Shown: positions 34,151 through 41,097 of the stretch, piece after piece
Layout of the letters: every line of letters begins with the position of its first letter
Position numbering within the stretch: position 1 is the first letter of the stretch
Origin: a virus
Virus record (IMG/VR): IMGVR_UViG_3300008262_000102
Coordinates: 1 to 59,649 of that record
DNA: 59,649 bases
Direction: 5' to 3' (one strand)
Notes under the pieces: generated by a model
Databases searched by the model: none
Told to the model about the DNA's origin: nothing
Seen by the model: only the letters and a program-made list of their open reading frames with translations
Made by a program: the position numbers and the translations under genes

Positions 34151-34892
34151 TTTTGGTCCATACACATCTATAACCCAGTACATCGTCTTGGTTATTATCA
34201 ATCCAAGGCACAATGGTATTTTTAAATTCGTGCATCTTAGGCTTGCATTTGAAGCTATCACTGATCTCGGCAACCGTATCTCTGTCTTTGAGTTTTCTCA
34301 CATCTAGTATCAATTTGCCGCCTGGCTTCAATATTAAATTAACTTTGTCCCAATAGATCTCTTTTGGGTAATGCATACACCATGAAAAATAAGAAGTAAC
34401 ACAATCGACAGATCCGGGCCACCAATCCTGTGGTTCTAACATGGATATTCGGTCACCTAATGACGAAGTTCTGTTCAAACAATCTTTAGTCGGTGCCCAC
34501 GAGTTGTAGTAAAAATAATTGTCAGTGTAATATACCCCAGGCTTATTATTCAGTTCTTCTCGGTCTATTAGGTATATTTTAGATTCTGGAAGGTATTGGG
34601 CCAGCAGTAGATCTATAATTCCTACCCCCGACCCTATATCTAAAACTGTTGAATTAGCAGGTATATCGAAGCCGCCAAGTTTGTATGTGATATCCCACAT
34701 GCTTTGATAGAATTTAGGAAACATTTCAAAGAACACTTGTTTGGAGAAAGGTCTCATTACTCCAAACAGCCCAGATTGCAGTGTGCTGTATCTAGCCAGA
34801 GTTTCTACGTCATCCCACCAAAGAGAAAGTTCACCCTTGTCTGTGTTGACAGTTAAATTGTAGGTGTTCCAGTCTTGGTTAAATTTATCCAT
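34143..34892 (-). CDS. SAM-dependent methyltransferase (operon D, second of a pair)
   Basis: 249 residues from MDKFNQDWNTYNLTVNTD. Motif I is TVLDIGSGVGIIDLLLA, strand 2 ends in IYLIDREE, and motif post-I/IV is VDCVTSYFSWCMHYP with a late LKPGGKLILDVR. These are textbook class I features. It is about as long as, and aligned throughout with, the upstream gene, so the two are tandem duplicates. The 8-base overlap (ATGGATAA) couples them. Confidence 0.82.
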   Translation of the reverse strand: MDKFNQDWNTYNLTVNTDKGELSLWWDDVETLARYSTLQSGLFGVMRPFSKQVFFEMFPKFYQSMWDITYKLGGFDIPANSTVLDIGSGVGIIDLLLAQYLPESKIYLIDREELNNKPGVYYTDNYFYYNSWAPTKDCLNRTSSLGDRISMLEPQDWWPGSVDCVTSYFSWCMHYPKEIYWDKVNLILKPGGKLILDVRKLKDRDTVAEISDSFKCKPKMHEFKNTIVPWIDNNQDDVLGYRCVWTKNV

Positions 34893-35652
34893 TTCTAGTC
34901 CACATAAATCTACCACCAACAGGTGTGCCTTCTGAAGGTGCTGGAAGGTTATCTATATGGGCAGGCAGTTTTATGTCAAACCATTTAGCCACAGGTTCGG
35001 ATTTCATTTGTTTAGAGATCTCGCCAACAACATCTCGATCAGGTAATGTTCGAATATCCATGATAAGTTTGCCCCCTACTTTTAAGCTAGACATAACTTT
35101 TTCCCAATACGTTTCTTTTGGATAATGCCAACCCCATGATAGATAAGAAGTAATGCAATCGACCTGTTGTGGAAACTCATCACTCGGCCCCTGCATGATA
35201 AATCTTGAAGGATCTATTCCTGTTGCTGAAATGGCATCTTTCACAGGTTCCCAACTGTTGTATTCCGGATAATTTTGATCGTAGTACACGCCCTTTTGAA
35301 AATTGAAACCTTCTCTGTCTACAAGATAAAATTTACTATTAGGCAAATACGATGACAACAAAAGATCTATAACTGCTATCCCCGATCCGATATCGATGAT
35401 AACAGCATCGTCTGGGAGATTAAACAACCCTTGGTTGAATCTTGCATCCCAAAACATTTGATACCATCTTGGAAAATGTTCGTAGAAAGTCTGAAGGCTG
35501 TTTTTATCCTGAAGATATAACCCAGCCTGCATGTTCGACCACTTGGCTAGATTATCCGCGTTATTCCATTTTACATTCAACACTCCGCGGTCTGTGTTTA
35601 CACTCAGAGAATATTTTTGCCAATCTTCGATAAAGTCATTCATGCTCGACAT
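34885..35652 (-). CDS. SAM-dependent methyltransferase (operon D, first of a pair)
   Basis: 255 residues. IIDIGSGIAVIDLLLSS, FYLVDREG, CITSYLSWGWHYPKETYWEK and LKVGGKLIMDIRTLPDRD. The N-terminal VNTDRGVLNVKWN block is shared with its paralogue (VNTDKGELSLWWD). AAGGACT precedes the ATG. The substrate is unknown; the shared YWxKV and HYPKE blocks may mark a common partner. Confidence 0.82.
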   Translation of the reverse strand: MSSMNDFIEDWQKYSLSVNTDRGVLNVKWNNADNLAKWSNMQAGLYLQDKNSLQTFYEHFPRWYQMFWDARFNQGLFNLPDDAVIIDIGSGIAVIDLLLSSYLPNSKFYLVDREGFNFQKGVYYDQNYPEYNSWEPVKDAISATGIDPSRFIMQGPSDEFPQQVDCITSYLSWGWHYPKETYWEKVMSSLKVGGKLIMDIRTLPDRDVVGEISKQMKSEPVAKWFDIKLPAHIDNLPAPSEGTPVGGRFMWTRNG

Positions 35653-35671
35653 GTGTAGTCCTTTGGGATAT

Positions 35672-36397
35672 TTAGTGTGGTAGTAACAGGGACTGAATTT
35701 TTCTTATGCTGTCTGTTGACACTGATAGAAAAAATTGATATGAATCTCCGTGCCCAACAGCGTCATGTACACGACTGGTATCGATCAAATAGATTCTACC
35801 AGATTCTACATTTCGCACTGAACTCATTTGATTTTCGTCTGTGTCCCAATATCTGATTTCTAAATTTTCTGCATTGGTAGTTCCCCACAACCGGAACCAA
35901 GGCGATGGAAGAATGGTATCTATGTGAGGTTTAAATTCTGCACCTGCTTGCCATTTCAGTATGTTGGATCGAAACCAATGATTTTTAAAAATTTCTAATG
36001 GTCGGAGTGATTCAATCTGCATCACTTCAGTTGGCGTAGTACAATCTGATTCAATTATAGGTTGGTTAGGAAATTTTTTATTCCACTCATACAACGACCC
36101 ATTAATTGGATCTTGACTTTTTAAAACCCCGTCTTGATTTACCAGTGCAATTCCTGATCTAGGAAGATGTATATGTTCTGAACCCCATTGTTCGAAATGT
36201 GAGTTAAATTTTACAATTTCTTTATGGAACAGCTCTACATTAATTTTAACAGATAATGGCGTTAAAAAATCTCTGTGCAGTGATATGTAATTTTCATTGT
36301 CAACAAATTTTGTTATTTGAGAATATTTTTTTCTTTGAGACTCTGATTGAAAAAACACAGTTCGAGTGTCGCTGATAATTTGCGCTGGATCAATCAT
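35672..36397 (-). CDS. Aspartyl/asparaginyl beta-hydroxylase-like 2OG oxygenase (operon D)
   Basis: 241 residues. The catalytic strand is GAEFKPHIDTILPSPWFRLW (HxD), and the distal part GRIYLIDTSRVHDAVGHGDS supplies the second His, followed by YQFFLSVS. The N-terminal 110 residues are family-poor. It overlaps the upstream gene by 8 bases. Confidence 0.65.
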   Translation of the reverse strand: MIDPAQIISDTRTVFFQSESQRKKYSQITKFVDNENYISLHRDFLTPLSVKINVELFHKEIVKFNSHFEQWGSEHIHLPRSGIALVNQDGVLKSQDPINGSLYEWNKKFPNQPIIESDCTTPTEVMQIESLRPLEIFKNHWFRSNILKWQAGAEFKPHIDTILPSPWFRLWGTTNAENLEIRYWDTDENQMSSVRNVESGRIYLIDTSRVHDAVGHGDSYQFFLSVSTDSIRKIQSLLLPH

Positions 36398-36854
36398 TAC
36401 ACCATCTCTTTATTTTAGAATAGACTTCTTGAAATGTATAATCAAAGATAGAGATTTTTAACATTATTCTTTCATGTTGATTATTAATGACCTTGTGAGG
36501 CACTGTGGTATCTAACAGCACAGCTTCGTAAAAATATTCCGCGTCACCAAACATGATAGGACTGGCATTCTCAGTTAACACAAAATTCAAACTACACAGG
36601 GTTCCGTTGTCCACATGCTCTGGTATAACAGCATGTGGTTGCAAATAATAAAATCTTGGCTTGCCTTTTATATCAAAGTCTTCCATGATTTTGTCTATGT
36701 AAGGAGTTGAACAGTGTCCGATTAACCAATCATTCAGCTGTAGTTCAGGGTATCTAGAATCAGTGTAAGCTACTGCTGTGTTTTTAATCAGATCAGCCTC
36801 ATGCAGCAATCTCTGTTTGTCTACTGCGTAGTTTAAATGAATAAGTGGTTTCAT
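36390..36854 (-). CDS. Small 2OG oxygenase-like protein (operon D, first gene)
   Basis: 154 residues from MKPLIHLNYAV, with ATGs at 36860 and 36887 as alternatives. The core PEHVDNGTLCSLNFVLT (HxD) and TVPHKVINNQHERIMLKIS (distal His and Arg) suits the Asp/Asn hydroxylase-like fold in a short form. A CTTAAATA element ends 5 bases before the ATG, so the message is expected to be leaderless. Confidence 0.6.
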   Translation of the reverse strand: MKPLIHLNYAVDKQRLLHEADLIKNTAVAYTDSRYPELQLNDWLIGHCSTPYIDKIMEDFDIKGKPRFYYLQPHAVIPEHVDNGTLCSLNFVLTENASPIMFGDAEYFYEAVLLDTTVPHKVINNQHERIMLKISIFDYTFQEVYSKIKRWCND

Positions 36855-36859
36855 CAACA

Positions 36860-36867
36860 TATTTAAG
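36860..36867 (-). promoter_or_regulatory. Possible late promoter element (CTTAAATA) for operon D
   Basis: CTTAAATA on the minus strand, 5 bases before the ATG at 36854. It has two mismatches from TATAAATA, but the spacing equals that of the halogenase and kdsA elements. Confidence 0.4.
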
Positions 36868-36884
36868 ATAATAAAAAGAGTAGC

Positions 36885-36912
36885 CAAAAAAATAGCACCC
36901 GGAGGTGCTATT
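36885..36912 (-). terminator. Rho-independent terminator
   Basis: AATAGCACC and GGTGCTATT form a 9-base stem with a TCCG loop, followed by TTTTTTT on the minus strand. Two more hairpins (AGCGCC/GGCGCT and AGGAC/GTCCT) precede it. It ends the metallophosphatase unit. Confidence 0.93.
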
Positions 36913-36968
36913 CTGCCCTTTTTGTAAAGCGCCTTAGGGCTGGCGCTAAAATAGGACTATGTCCTATG

Positions 36969-37577
36969 CTAATCTACCGAAGGACCATTGCCACTCTTAA
37001 AGCCGATACTGCCACCTTCTGCTTCAATACGCTTGATAACGTCCTCAAACAAGATTGGTGCAAAGTCTGGAGTTTGTTCTACACAAACGCAATGATAACG
37101 AACATCGGGCTCATCGCTGTATAAAATCTCTCCAGTCCTAGCATCAACACCACGGGCCTTCTTCACGCGGTTGGCGTGAGTGTGACCGTGAATGTTAACT
37201 CCAAACCGTCCTAAGCTATCGCTGTGTACAGGAATATGGCTTAAGATCATTCCGTTCATAACATGGTATGCTCGTAATTCTCTAAAGTACATCCTGTACT
37301 CATCATCGCGGAAGATGTCGTGGTTACCACGAATTAACACCTTGTCGCCGTTTAAACGAGCTAACGTCTTTAACGACTTTCGGTTAATAACAACGTCACC
37401 TAAGTGGTAAACTTTGTCAGTGGGCTTGACTCTGTCGTTCCACGCCTTGATCATGGCCTCATCCATTTCGTCTGGATCAGTCCACGGACGTAACTTGGTC
37501 ACTCCGTCGTTGCGAGTAAACTTACATACGCCAGTGTGACCAAAGTGCGTATCGCTTACTAAAAATACACTAGGCAT
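36969..37577 (-). CDS. Calcineurin-like metallophosphoesterase
   Basis: 202 residues. SDTHFGH (8-14), GDVV, RGNHD and HGHTH are the four metal-binding blocks of the MPP superfamily in order, with SHIPVHSD in between. It hydrolyses phosphomono- or diesters; the compact single-domain type is common in T4-like phages. It starts 10 bases after the 83-residue gene in an early-type operon beginning at the promoter near 38.06 kb. Confidence 0.88.
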   Translation of the reverse strand: MPSVFLVSDTHFGHTGVCKFTRNDGVTKLRPWTDPDEMDEAMIKAWNDRVKPTDKVYHLGDVVINRKSLKTLARLNGDKVLIRGNHDIFRDDEYRMYFRELRAYHVMNGMILSHIPVHSDSLGRFGVNIHGHTHANRVKKARGVDARTGEILYSDEPDVRYHCVCVEQTPDFAPILFEDVIKRIEAEGGSIGFKSGNGPSVD

Positions 37578-37587
37578 AATGTTCTCC

Positions 37588-37839
37588 TTACATTTTTAAC
37601 ATAGCCATTGTGGCTGTTGATTCATTTTTAAACCCTACATAGTAAGGTCTTGCTGTATAGCCTAAAGTTCTATTAAACTTAGACTTACCCCAAAATGTTG
37701 AATCCCAACGCCATCCTTCTAAATCTTTTACAGCCTTTTCTACTCTATTTGAATCAGAACTAAATCTATCGATCAGAAAGGCAAAGCGATAGCCTCTGTG
37801 ATACAGATTGTGTCTGCGATCTAATTTTATTAACTTCAC
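37588..37839 (-). CDS. Small basic protein, unknown (83 aa)
   Basis: GTG start with AGGAGG six bases upstream. Sequence begins MKLIKLDRRHNLYHRGY and contains VEKAVKDLEGWRWDSTFW and PYYVGFKNESTATMAML. It may be a small alpha/beta protein; no family is recognised. Confidence 0.55.
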   Translation of the reverse strand: MKLIKLDRRHNLYHRGYRFAFLIDRFSSDSNRVEKAVKDLEGWRWDSTFWGKSKFNRTLGYTARPYYVGFKNESTATMAMLKM

Positions 37840-37854
37840 TTTGCCCTCCTTTCA

Positions 37855-38025
37855 TTAATAAACCTCTTTGATAATTTTAAATTCAGTTTCAGGGTACTTT
37901 GTTTTAAAGTCTTCTGTTTTAACGAAATCGTTAAATTCTTTTGCATTAAAAAACATGCGATGAAATACTGACTTGTGATCCATTGTGGTTACTGTGAGGT
38001 AAACCGATTTTGCCTTGCCAGCCAT
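37855..38025 (-). CDS. Small protein, unknown (56 aa)
   Basis: MAGKAKSVYLTVTTMDHK, then FHRMFFNAKEFNDFVKT and YPETEFKIIKEVY. AAAGGA precedes the ATG and a consensus promoter ends 28 bases upstream. It is the first gene of the operon that ends with the metallophosphatase. Confidence 0.55.
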   Translation of the reverse strand: MAGKAKSVYLTVTTMDHKSVFHRMFFNAKEFNDFVKTEDFKTKYPETEFKIIKEVY

Positions 38026-38052
38026 TTGATTCCTTTCACTGTTTAATATATA

Positions 38053-38081
38053 ATTATAACATCAAAAAGAAACCCCGTCAA
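38053..38081 (-). promoter_or_regulatory. Sigma-70 promoter overlapping a terminator
   Basis: TTGACG (38076-38081), 17 bases, TATAAT (38053-38058) on the minus strand. Its -35 lies inside the 3-prime arm of the terminator stem at 38063-38097. Confidence 0.85.
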
Positions 38082-38097
38082 CCGAAATCGACGGGGT
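38063..38097 (-). terminator. Rho-independent terminator sharing its stem with a promoter
   Basis: CCCCGTC and GACGGGG form a 7-base stem with a 10-base loop followed by TTTCTTTTT on the minus strand. It ends the phosphatase unit upstream, and the last arm contains the next promoter's -35. Confidence 0.85.
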
Positions 38098-38116
38098 GTA
38101 GCAAAGCCGCCACAGC

Positions 38117-38317
38117 TTACCAGTGTTCTACGCCCGACACTTCTAATTCAAACGAGCCTATACAGCCATTGATATTTTGTGCAAAAGTCATAGAAGTAAC
38201 AGAACCAATACCACTGGAATTGTCTTGTGTTAGTTCAAATGCTTGAACATCCGGAAACTTAGACAAAATGGCGGATATTCGCTCGATATCATTGCGATGT
38301 AAAATAACGGGTTTCAT
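38117..38317 (-). CDS. Small unknown protein (66 aa)
   Basis: MKPVILHRNDIERISAILSK, then an acidic beta part (SSGIGSVTSMTFAQNINGC). It overlaps the phosphatase stop as ATGA. No family is recognised; it is the last gene before the terminator. Confidence 0.5.
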   Translation of the reverse strand: MKPVILHRNDIERISAILSKFPDVQAFELTQDNSSGIGSVTSMTFAQNINGCIGSFELEVSGVEHW

Positions 38318-38874
38318 ATGTCACCTTCTCTTTCTCTACGTGCTCTGCGTTCTGCGGCCAGCATAAAGACCTTTTCGTTGTCGTTGGTCCATTCTACAGT
38401 CTTAGGCAGTATGATCCCAAACTCAGTAGTTTGACCGTTGATAGTATGAGGCTCATTCTCGTCATAGGTCCACCCCAGGGCCTTCATCATGCGATGCTTG
38501 ACTAATAGGTTAGGGCTACGAAACACTTCAGTATCTTCGAAGCCTAGCATAACACCAATCTCGCAGACAGCGCCCGAACGACAAACACCCGCTACACAGT
38601 GAACGACCACGTTCATTCGATTTTCCAATGCGTGTTGCAGAAGTCGAACAAGCTCGTTGGCCTGCTCTTGACTGCAACGCATGGCCTCTTCTAAGGCAAA
38701 ATCCTTTTCTTCAATGTCTAAAAATTGAAACTGATGAACTTCTTTGAATGTGTGCAAGGGAGTAGGAAAATCCCCAGGCGGATCTACGATTTGGATCAGC
38801 ATAGAGTTTACGCCCGCATCGAAATGAAACCCTTTGCGGATGTCACTGAGTGCTACGTTTTGAATCCATGGCAT
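38314..38874 (-). CDS. Dual-specificity/protein tyrosine phosphatase-like
   Basis: 186 residues. VVHCVAGVCRSG is the CX5R(S/T) active-site loop, preceded by the DSP-type strand and an acidic region (FLDIEEKDFALEE) with the general-acid candidate. A C-terminal 60-residue extension is basic (ERRARREREGD). It should remove phosphate from protein or another phospho-ester. A host target is unknown. Confidence 0.82.
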   Translation of the reverse strand: MPWIQNVALSDIRKGFHFDAGVNSMLIQIVDPPGDFPTPLHTFKEVHQFQFLDIEEKDFALEEAMRCSQEQANELVRLLQHALENRMNVVVHCVAGVCRSGAVCEIGVMLGFEDTEVFRSPNLLVKHRMMKALGWTYDENEPHTINGQTTEFGIILPKTVEWTNDNEKVFMLAAERRARREREGDI

Positions 38875-38884
38875 GATATTTTCC

Positions 38885-39103
38885 TTACAATCTATATGTC
38901 ACACGACCTTTGGTAAGATCGTATGGGCTAACTTCAATTTTTACTCTGTCGCCTAAGATAATTTTTATCTTGTGCTGTTTCAATTTGCCGCTGGTGTAGC
39001 AGGTAAGAATGTTAGGTAGATTGTCTACCTTGACCCTGAACATATTGCCGGGTAGTACTTCTTCAACTGCACCAGTTAATTCTATAAGATCACTTTTTGA
39101 CAT
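38885..39103 (-). CDS. infA: Translation initiation factor IF-1 homologue
   Basis: 72 residues, exactly IF-1 size. [40 protein letters not shown] and [18 protein letters not shown] match the S1/OB-fold protein block by block ([33 protein letters not shown]). IF-1 binds the ribosomal A site and promotes correct initiator tRNA selection. It overlaps the SprT-like gene by 14 bases. A phage copy is unusual and lies 1.6 kb from a phage initiator-type tRNA gene. Confidence 0.92.
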   Translation of the reverse strand: MSKSDLIELTGAVEEVLPGNMFRVKVDNLPNILTCYTSGKLKQHKIKIILGDRVKIEVSPYDLTKGRVTYRL

Positions 39104-39551
39104 TTTTCTTTGACTTTACTTTGGCATCTGCCTTGTCGATGATTTGAAAAACCTTGTTGGCTAACACTCGCTCTTTACTAAAAGCTTCTACTTCCCAGGG
39201 CAGATCATAATAGTGTCCTCGGATTTTTTTGCCCATCCAAAATCTGCTATTTAGATTCTTCCCATGAGTAATCTGTCCTCGAGCATACTGCTTGACATGT
39301 ACCATTTCGTGTGCTAACGCGATAATTAATCGTTCAACATCAAGTGCAGTATCTATGCTCATACCTATGACTCTTGGTCCTAATTTAAACACGCTTCCTC
39401 GAAACCCCTCTTTAACACTCATCCCTCTTTCAGGAACCACTACCAACGAGTACCGACTGTTTTGTAATTTCAATTCATTTCGAAAAACTTGTAGGCAGGT
39501 TTCAACCAACATTTTGCTGGCGCTTTTTCTTGCCATAACTTGAATATCCAT
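39090..39551 (-). CDS. SprT-like zinc metalloprotease
   Basis: 153 residues. [12 protein letters not shown] gives the HExxH zinc motif with the third ligand probably His/Glu in the following [17 protein letters not shown] region. The basic C-terminus ends [10 protein letters not shown]. SprT-like proteases act on DNA-bound proteins or in maturation. It has its own promoter with AAGGAG upstream of the ATG. Confidence 0.75.
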   Translation of the reverse strand: MDIQVMARKSASKMLVETCLQVFRNELKLQNSRYSLVVVPERGMSVKEGFRGSVFKLGPRVIGMSIDTALDVERLIIALAHEMVHVKQYARGQITHGKNLNSRFWMGKKIRGHYYDLPWEVEAFSKERVLANKVFQIIDKADAKVKSKKNVKK

Positions 39552-39574
39552 AAGAGCTCCTTGTGTGTTGCTTA

Positions 39575-39603
39575 ATTATACAGTCTCTTTTGAATATTGT
39601 CAA
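39575..39603 (-). promoter_or_regulatory. Consensus sigma-70 promoter
   Basis: TTGACA (39598-39603), 17 bases, TATAAT (39575-39580). The -35 starts one base after the CCA of tRNA-Thr(GGT). It drives the SprT-like and IF-1 genes. Confidence 0.9.
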
Positions 39604-39604
39604 G

Positions 39605-39678
39605 TGGTGCTCCAACCAAGAATCGAACTTGAAATACATCCTTACCAAGGATGCGTTATGCCATTTAACTATAGGAGC
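39605..39678 (-). tRNA. tRNA-Thr(GGT)
   Basis: Anticodon arm CATCC-TTGGTAA-GGATG, T loop TTCGATT, CCA encoded. The first 14 bases overlap the stop region of the upstream oxygenase gene; one acceptor pair is mismatched. Confidence 0.9.
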
Positions 39679-40246
39679 ATTCTATATCTGCTGCTAACAC
39701 AAAGCGATAGTGTTCGCTCTGCACTATGCCCGGGCGATGCCAGGTGTCGCTGGGATAAATGATCCAGTGGCCTTCGGCGGGTTTAATGAAATATTTTCCG
39801 TCTTGCTCTGCACCGTTGGGTGCTATCTCTGTGCCGCAATAGTCTCGATCTTTAACATCATTGGGAATATGCAGATAGTATATTCCGCTGAACATTTTAC
39901 TGTTTGGATTTTTTGGATGCCAGTGGTGATGCCATAAGTTGTCGCGATTTTCGGCACCCTGGAGATTTGTCATAAAACTCCAAGCCATCATTTCAGAGAC
40001 TTTTACTTCTCGTCCAAGATACATGAATACCGAGAACATAAAACTCATGCGGTATTTTAACCAAACAGCTTCTGGTCTAGCAAATATGTTTTCTTTGGTT
40101 TGGAATTTGGGACTATTGGTAAAGTAGTCACCATTGGTTATGATGTTAGTTACGATGCCGCAGGCAGCGATATCATCTTGCTCAGTGATGACACTGCGAA
40201 AATTAAATTTACGTACAAGTTCTGTTTGATCAACAACTGGCTGCAT
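39665..40246 (-). CDS. 2OG-Fe(II) oxygenase-like protein
   Basis: 193 residues. LWHHHWHPKNPNSKMFSGIY, GKYFIKPAEGHWIIYPSDTW and HRPGIVQSEHYRFVLAAD give the His cluster, the distal His and the Arg strand of a double-stranded beta-helix oxygenase. It is distinct from the TIGR02466-like paralogues. The final codons lie inside tRNA-Thr, so the stop codon is part of the tRNA D arm. Confidence 0.65.
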   Translation of the reverse strand: MQPVVDQTELVRKFNFRSVITEQDDIAACGIVTNIITNGDYFTNSPKFQTKENIFARPEAVWLKYRMSFMFSVFMYLGREVKVSEMMAWSFMTNLQGAENRDNLWHHHWHPKNPNSKMFSGIYYLHIPNDVKDRDYCGTEIAPNGAEQDGKYFIKPAEGHWIIYPSDTWHRPGIVQSEHYRFVLAADIECSYS

Positions 40247-40254
40247 AGTGTCCT

Positions 40255-40328
40255 TGGAGCGGGATAAGAGAATCGAACTCTTGACCGAAGATTGGAAATC
40301 TGCTGTTTTACCATTAAACTAATCCCGC
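40255..40328 (-). tRNA. tRNA-Gly(TCC)
   Basis: Anticodon loop ATTTCCAAT region, T arm AAGAG-TTCGATT-CTCTT, acceptor GCGGGAT/ATCCCGC, discriminator T, CCA encoded. Confidence 0.95.
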
Positions 40329-40352
40329 ACTATTTTACTTATCAACTGACCA

Positions 40353-40429
40353 TGGTCGGAGTACAAGGATTCGAACCTTGGACCTCCTGGTCCCAAACCA
40401 GGCGCACTACCAGGCTGTGCTACACTCCG
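40353..40429 (-). tRNA. tRNA-Pro(TGG), copy 1
   Basis: Anticodon arm CCTGG-TTTGGGA-CCAGG, acceptor CGGAGTG with CACTCCG-type partner, CCA encoded. Confidence 0.95.
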
Positions 40430-40431
40430 AA

Positions 40432-40659
40432 TTATTCTACTTTTTTAAGATATTCTTTGCCTATCTTGCCTGCCTGTACGTCTAACAAGGCGCTAACAGG
40501 AGCATTGAGTTGAGTAGCATGTCCTGCTGCCTTGTGCCTACGACTAAGCTCTCTAGCTCTTACTGTAGCAATTAACACCAGATCGAATCTACTACCACCT
40601 ACTTGTTCCACACACTTTTCTGTATCTATGCCGGGACCTCGGCTGTCAGTTAGTTTCAT
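40432..40659 (-). CDS. rpoZ: RNA polymerase omega subunit homologue
   Basis: 75 residues from MKLTDSRGPG (AAAGGCAAAA upstream; a longer frame runs through a tRNA). The core KCVEQVGGSRFDLVLIATVR followed by ARELSRRH matches the omega signature (A-x-x-G-N-RF-LV-xAxxRAR-L). Omega helps assemble and stabilise RNA polymerase and carries regulatory contacts. A phage copy could replace or alter host omega. The gene sits between tRNA-Pro and the initiator-type tRNA. Confidence 0.85.
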   Translation of the reverse strand: MKLTDSRGPGIDTEKCVEQVGGSRFDLVLIATVRARELSRRHKAAGHATQLNAPVSALLDVQAGKIGKEYLKKVE

Positions 40660-40677
40660 TTTTGCCTTTGTAAAAAC

Positions 40678-40753
40678 TGGTTGCGGGAGTCGGAGTCGAA
40701 CCGACGATCTGGAGCTTATGAGACTCCCGAGATACCACCTTCTCCATCCCGCG
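40678..40753 (-). tRNA. tRNA-fMet(CAT), initiator type
   Basis: CGCGGGA...TCCCGCA with the C1:A72 mismatch that marks bacterial initiators, anticodon loop CTCATAA, CCA encoded. The anticodon stem GGAGT/GCTCC lacks the usual three GC pairs, so initiator use is likely but not certain. Confidence 0.85.
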
Positions 40754-40764
40754 ATAACTTTATA

Positions 40765-40886
40765 GAGGCTCTCTGTTGGAATCGAACCAAACTGCTTAAC
40801 TCCGTATCTTCCTTGCACTTTCAGTGGGTAGTCGACTTAGCACCTACTTGTGTTCTCAAGTGTAGTTAAACTTCAAAGAGCTTTTA
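40765..40886 (-). ncRNA. Structured RNA with tRNA-like ends
   Basis: CTTTATA-AA-GCTCTTTG at one end pairs with CAGAGAGC-CTC-TATAAAG at the other, closing an element of about 120 bases. Inside are hairpins ACTTG/CAAGT, CACT/AGTG and a T-arm-like GG-TTCGATT-CC at the 3-prime side. There is no CCA and no credible anticodon, so it is not a plain tRNA. Confidence 0.4.
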
Positions 40887-41097
40887 TAAAGTGTCTAGCT
40901 ACTCACACCACATGAGCCCTAAACTGAGCGGTTACTCTGTCCATAACATTTCTTCTTCTGGAATGGCGTTATACCACACCCTAGGCAGTTTCCAGTATCC
41001 CCCAACGGGGACTGTGAGGTCAGGTCCTAGTGTACCCCCTGTTCTCTCGTTTCAGGGACGCTATTTCGTTAACGTAGAAATAGTAAGACGGGGTCTG
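40887..41097 (-). other. Non-coding stretch after the 191-residue gene, hairpin-rich
   Basis: No gene is seen. On the minus strand there are clear hairpins: CTATTTC...GAAATAG, and CAGT-CCCC-GTT-GGGG-GAT-ACTG. It may be a structured 3-prime region or a further RNA joined to the tRNA-like element. Confidence 0.4.

Noticed and set aside
15083-36854. A classical RiPP cluster with a precursor peptide
   Set aside because: Radical SAM/SPASM proteins suggested this, but I found no short ORF with leader-like and core-like halves, no transporter and no RRE-type protein. It remains only a possibility through virion proteins as substrates.
40660-40818. Extended N-terminus of the omega homologue
   Set aside because: The extra 53 codons run through tRNA-fMet and have no Shine-Dalgarno; the omega-type domain starts at the internal ATG.
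40765-41097. tmRNA (ssrA)
   Set aside because: The size is close, but there is no CCA, no G-U rich tmRNA acceptor, and no tag-like ORF ending in hydrophobic Ala residues.
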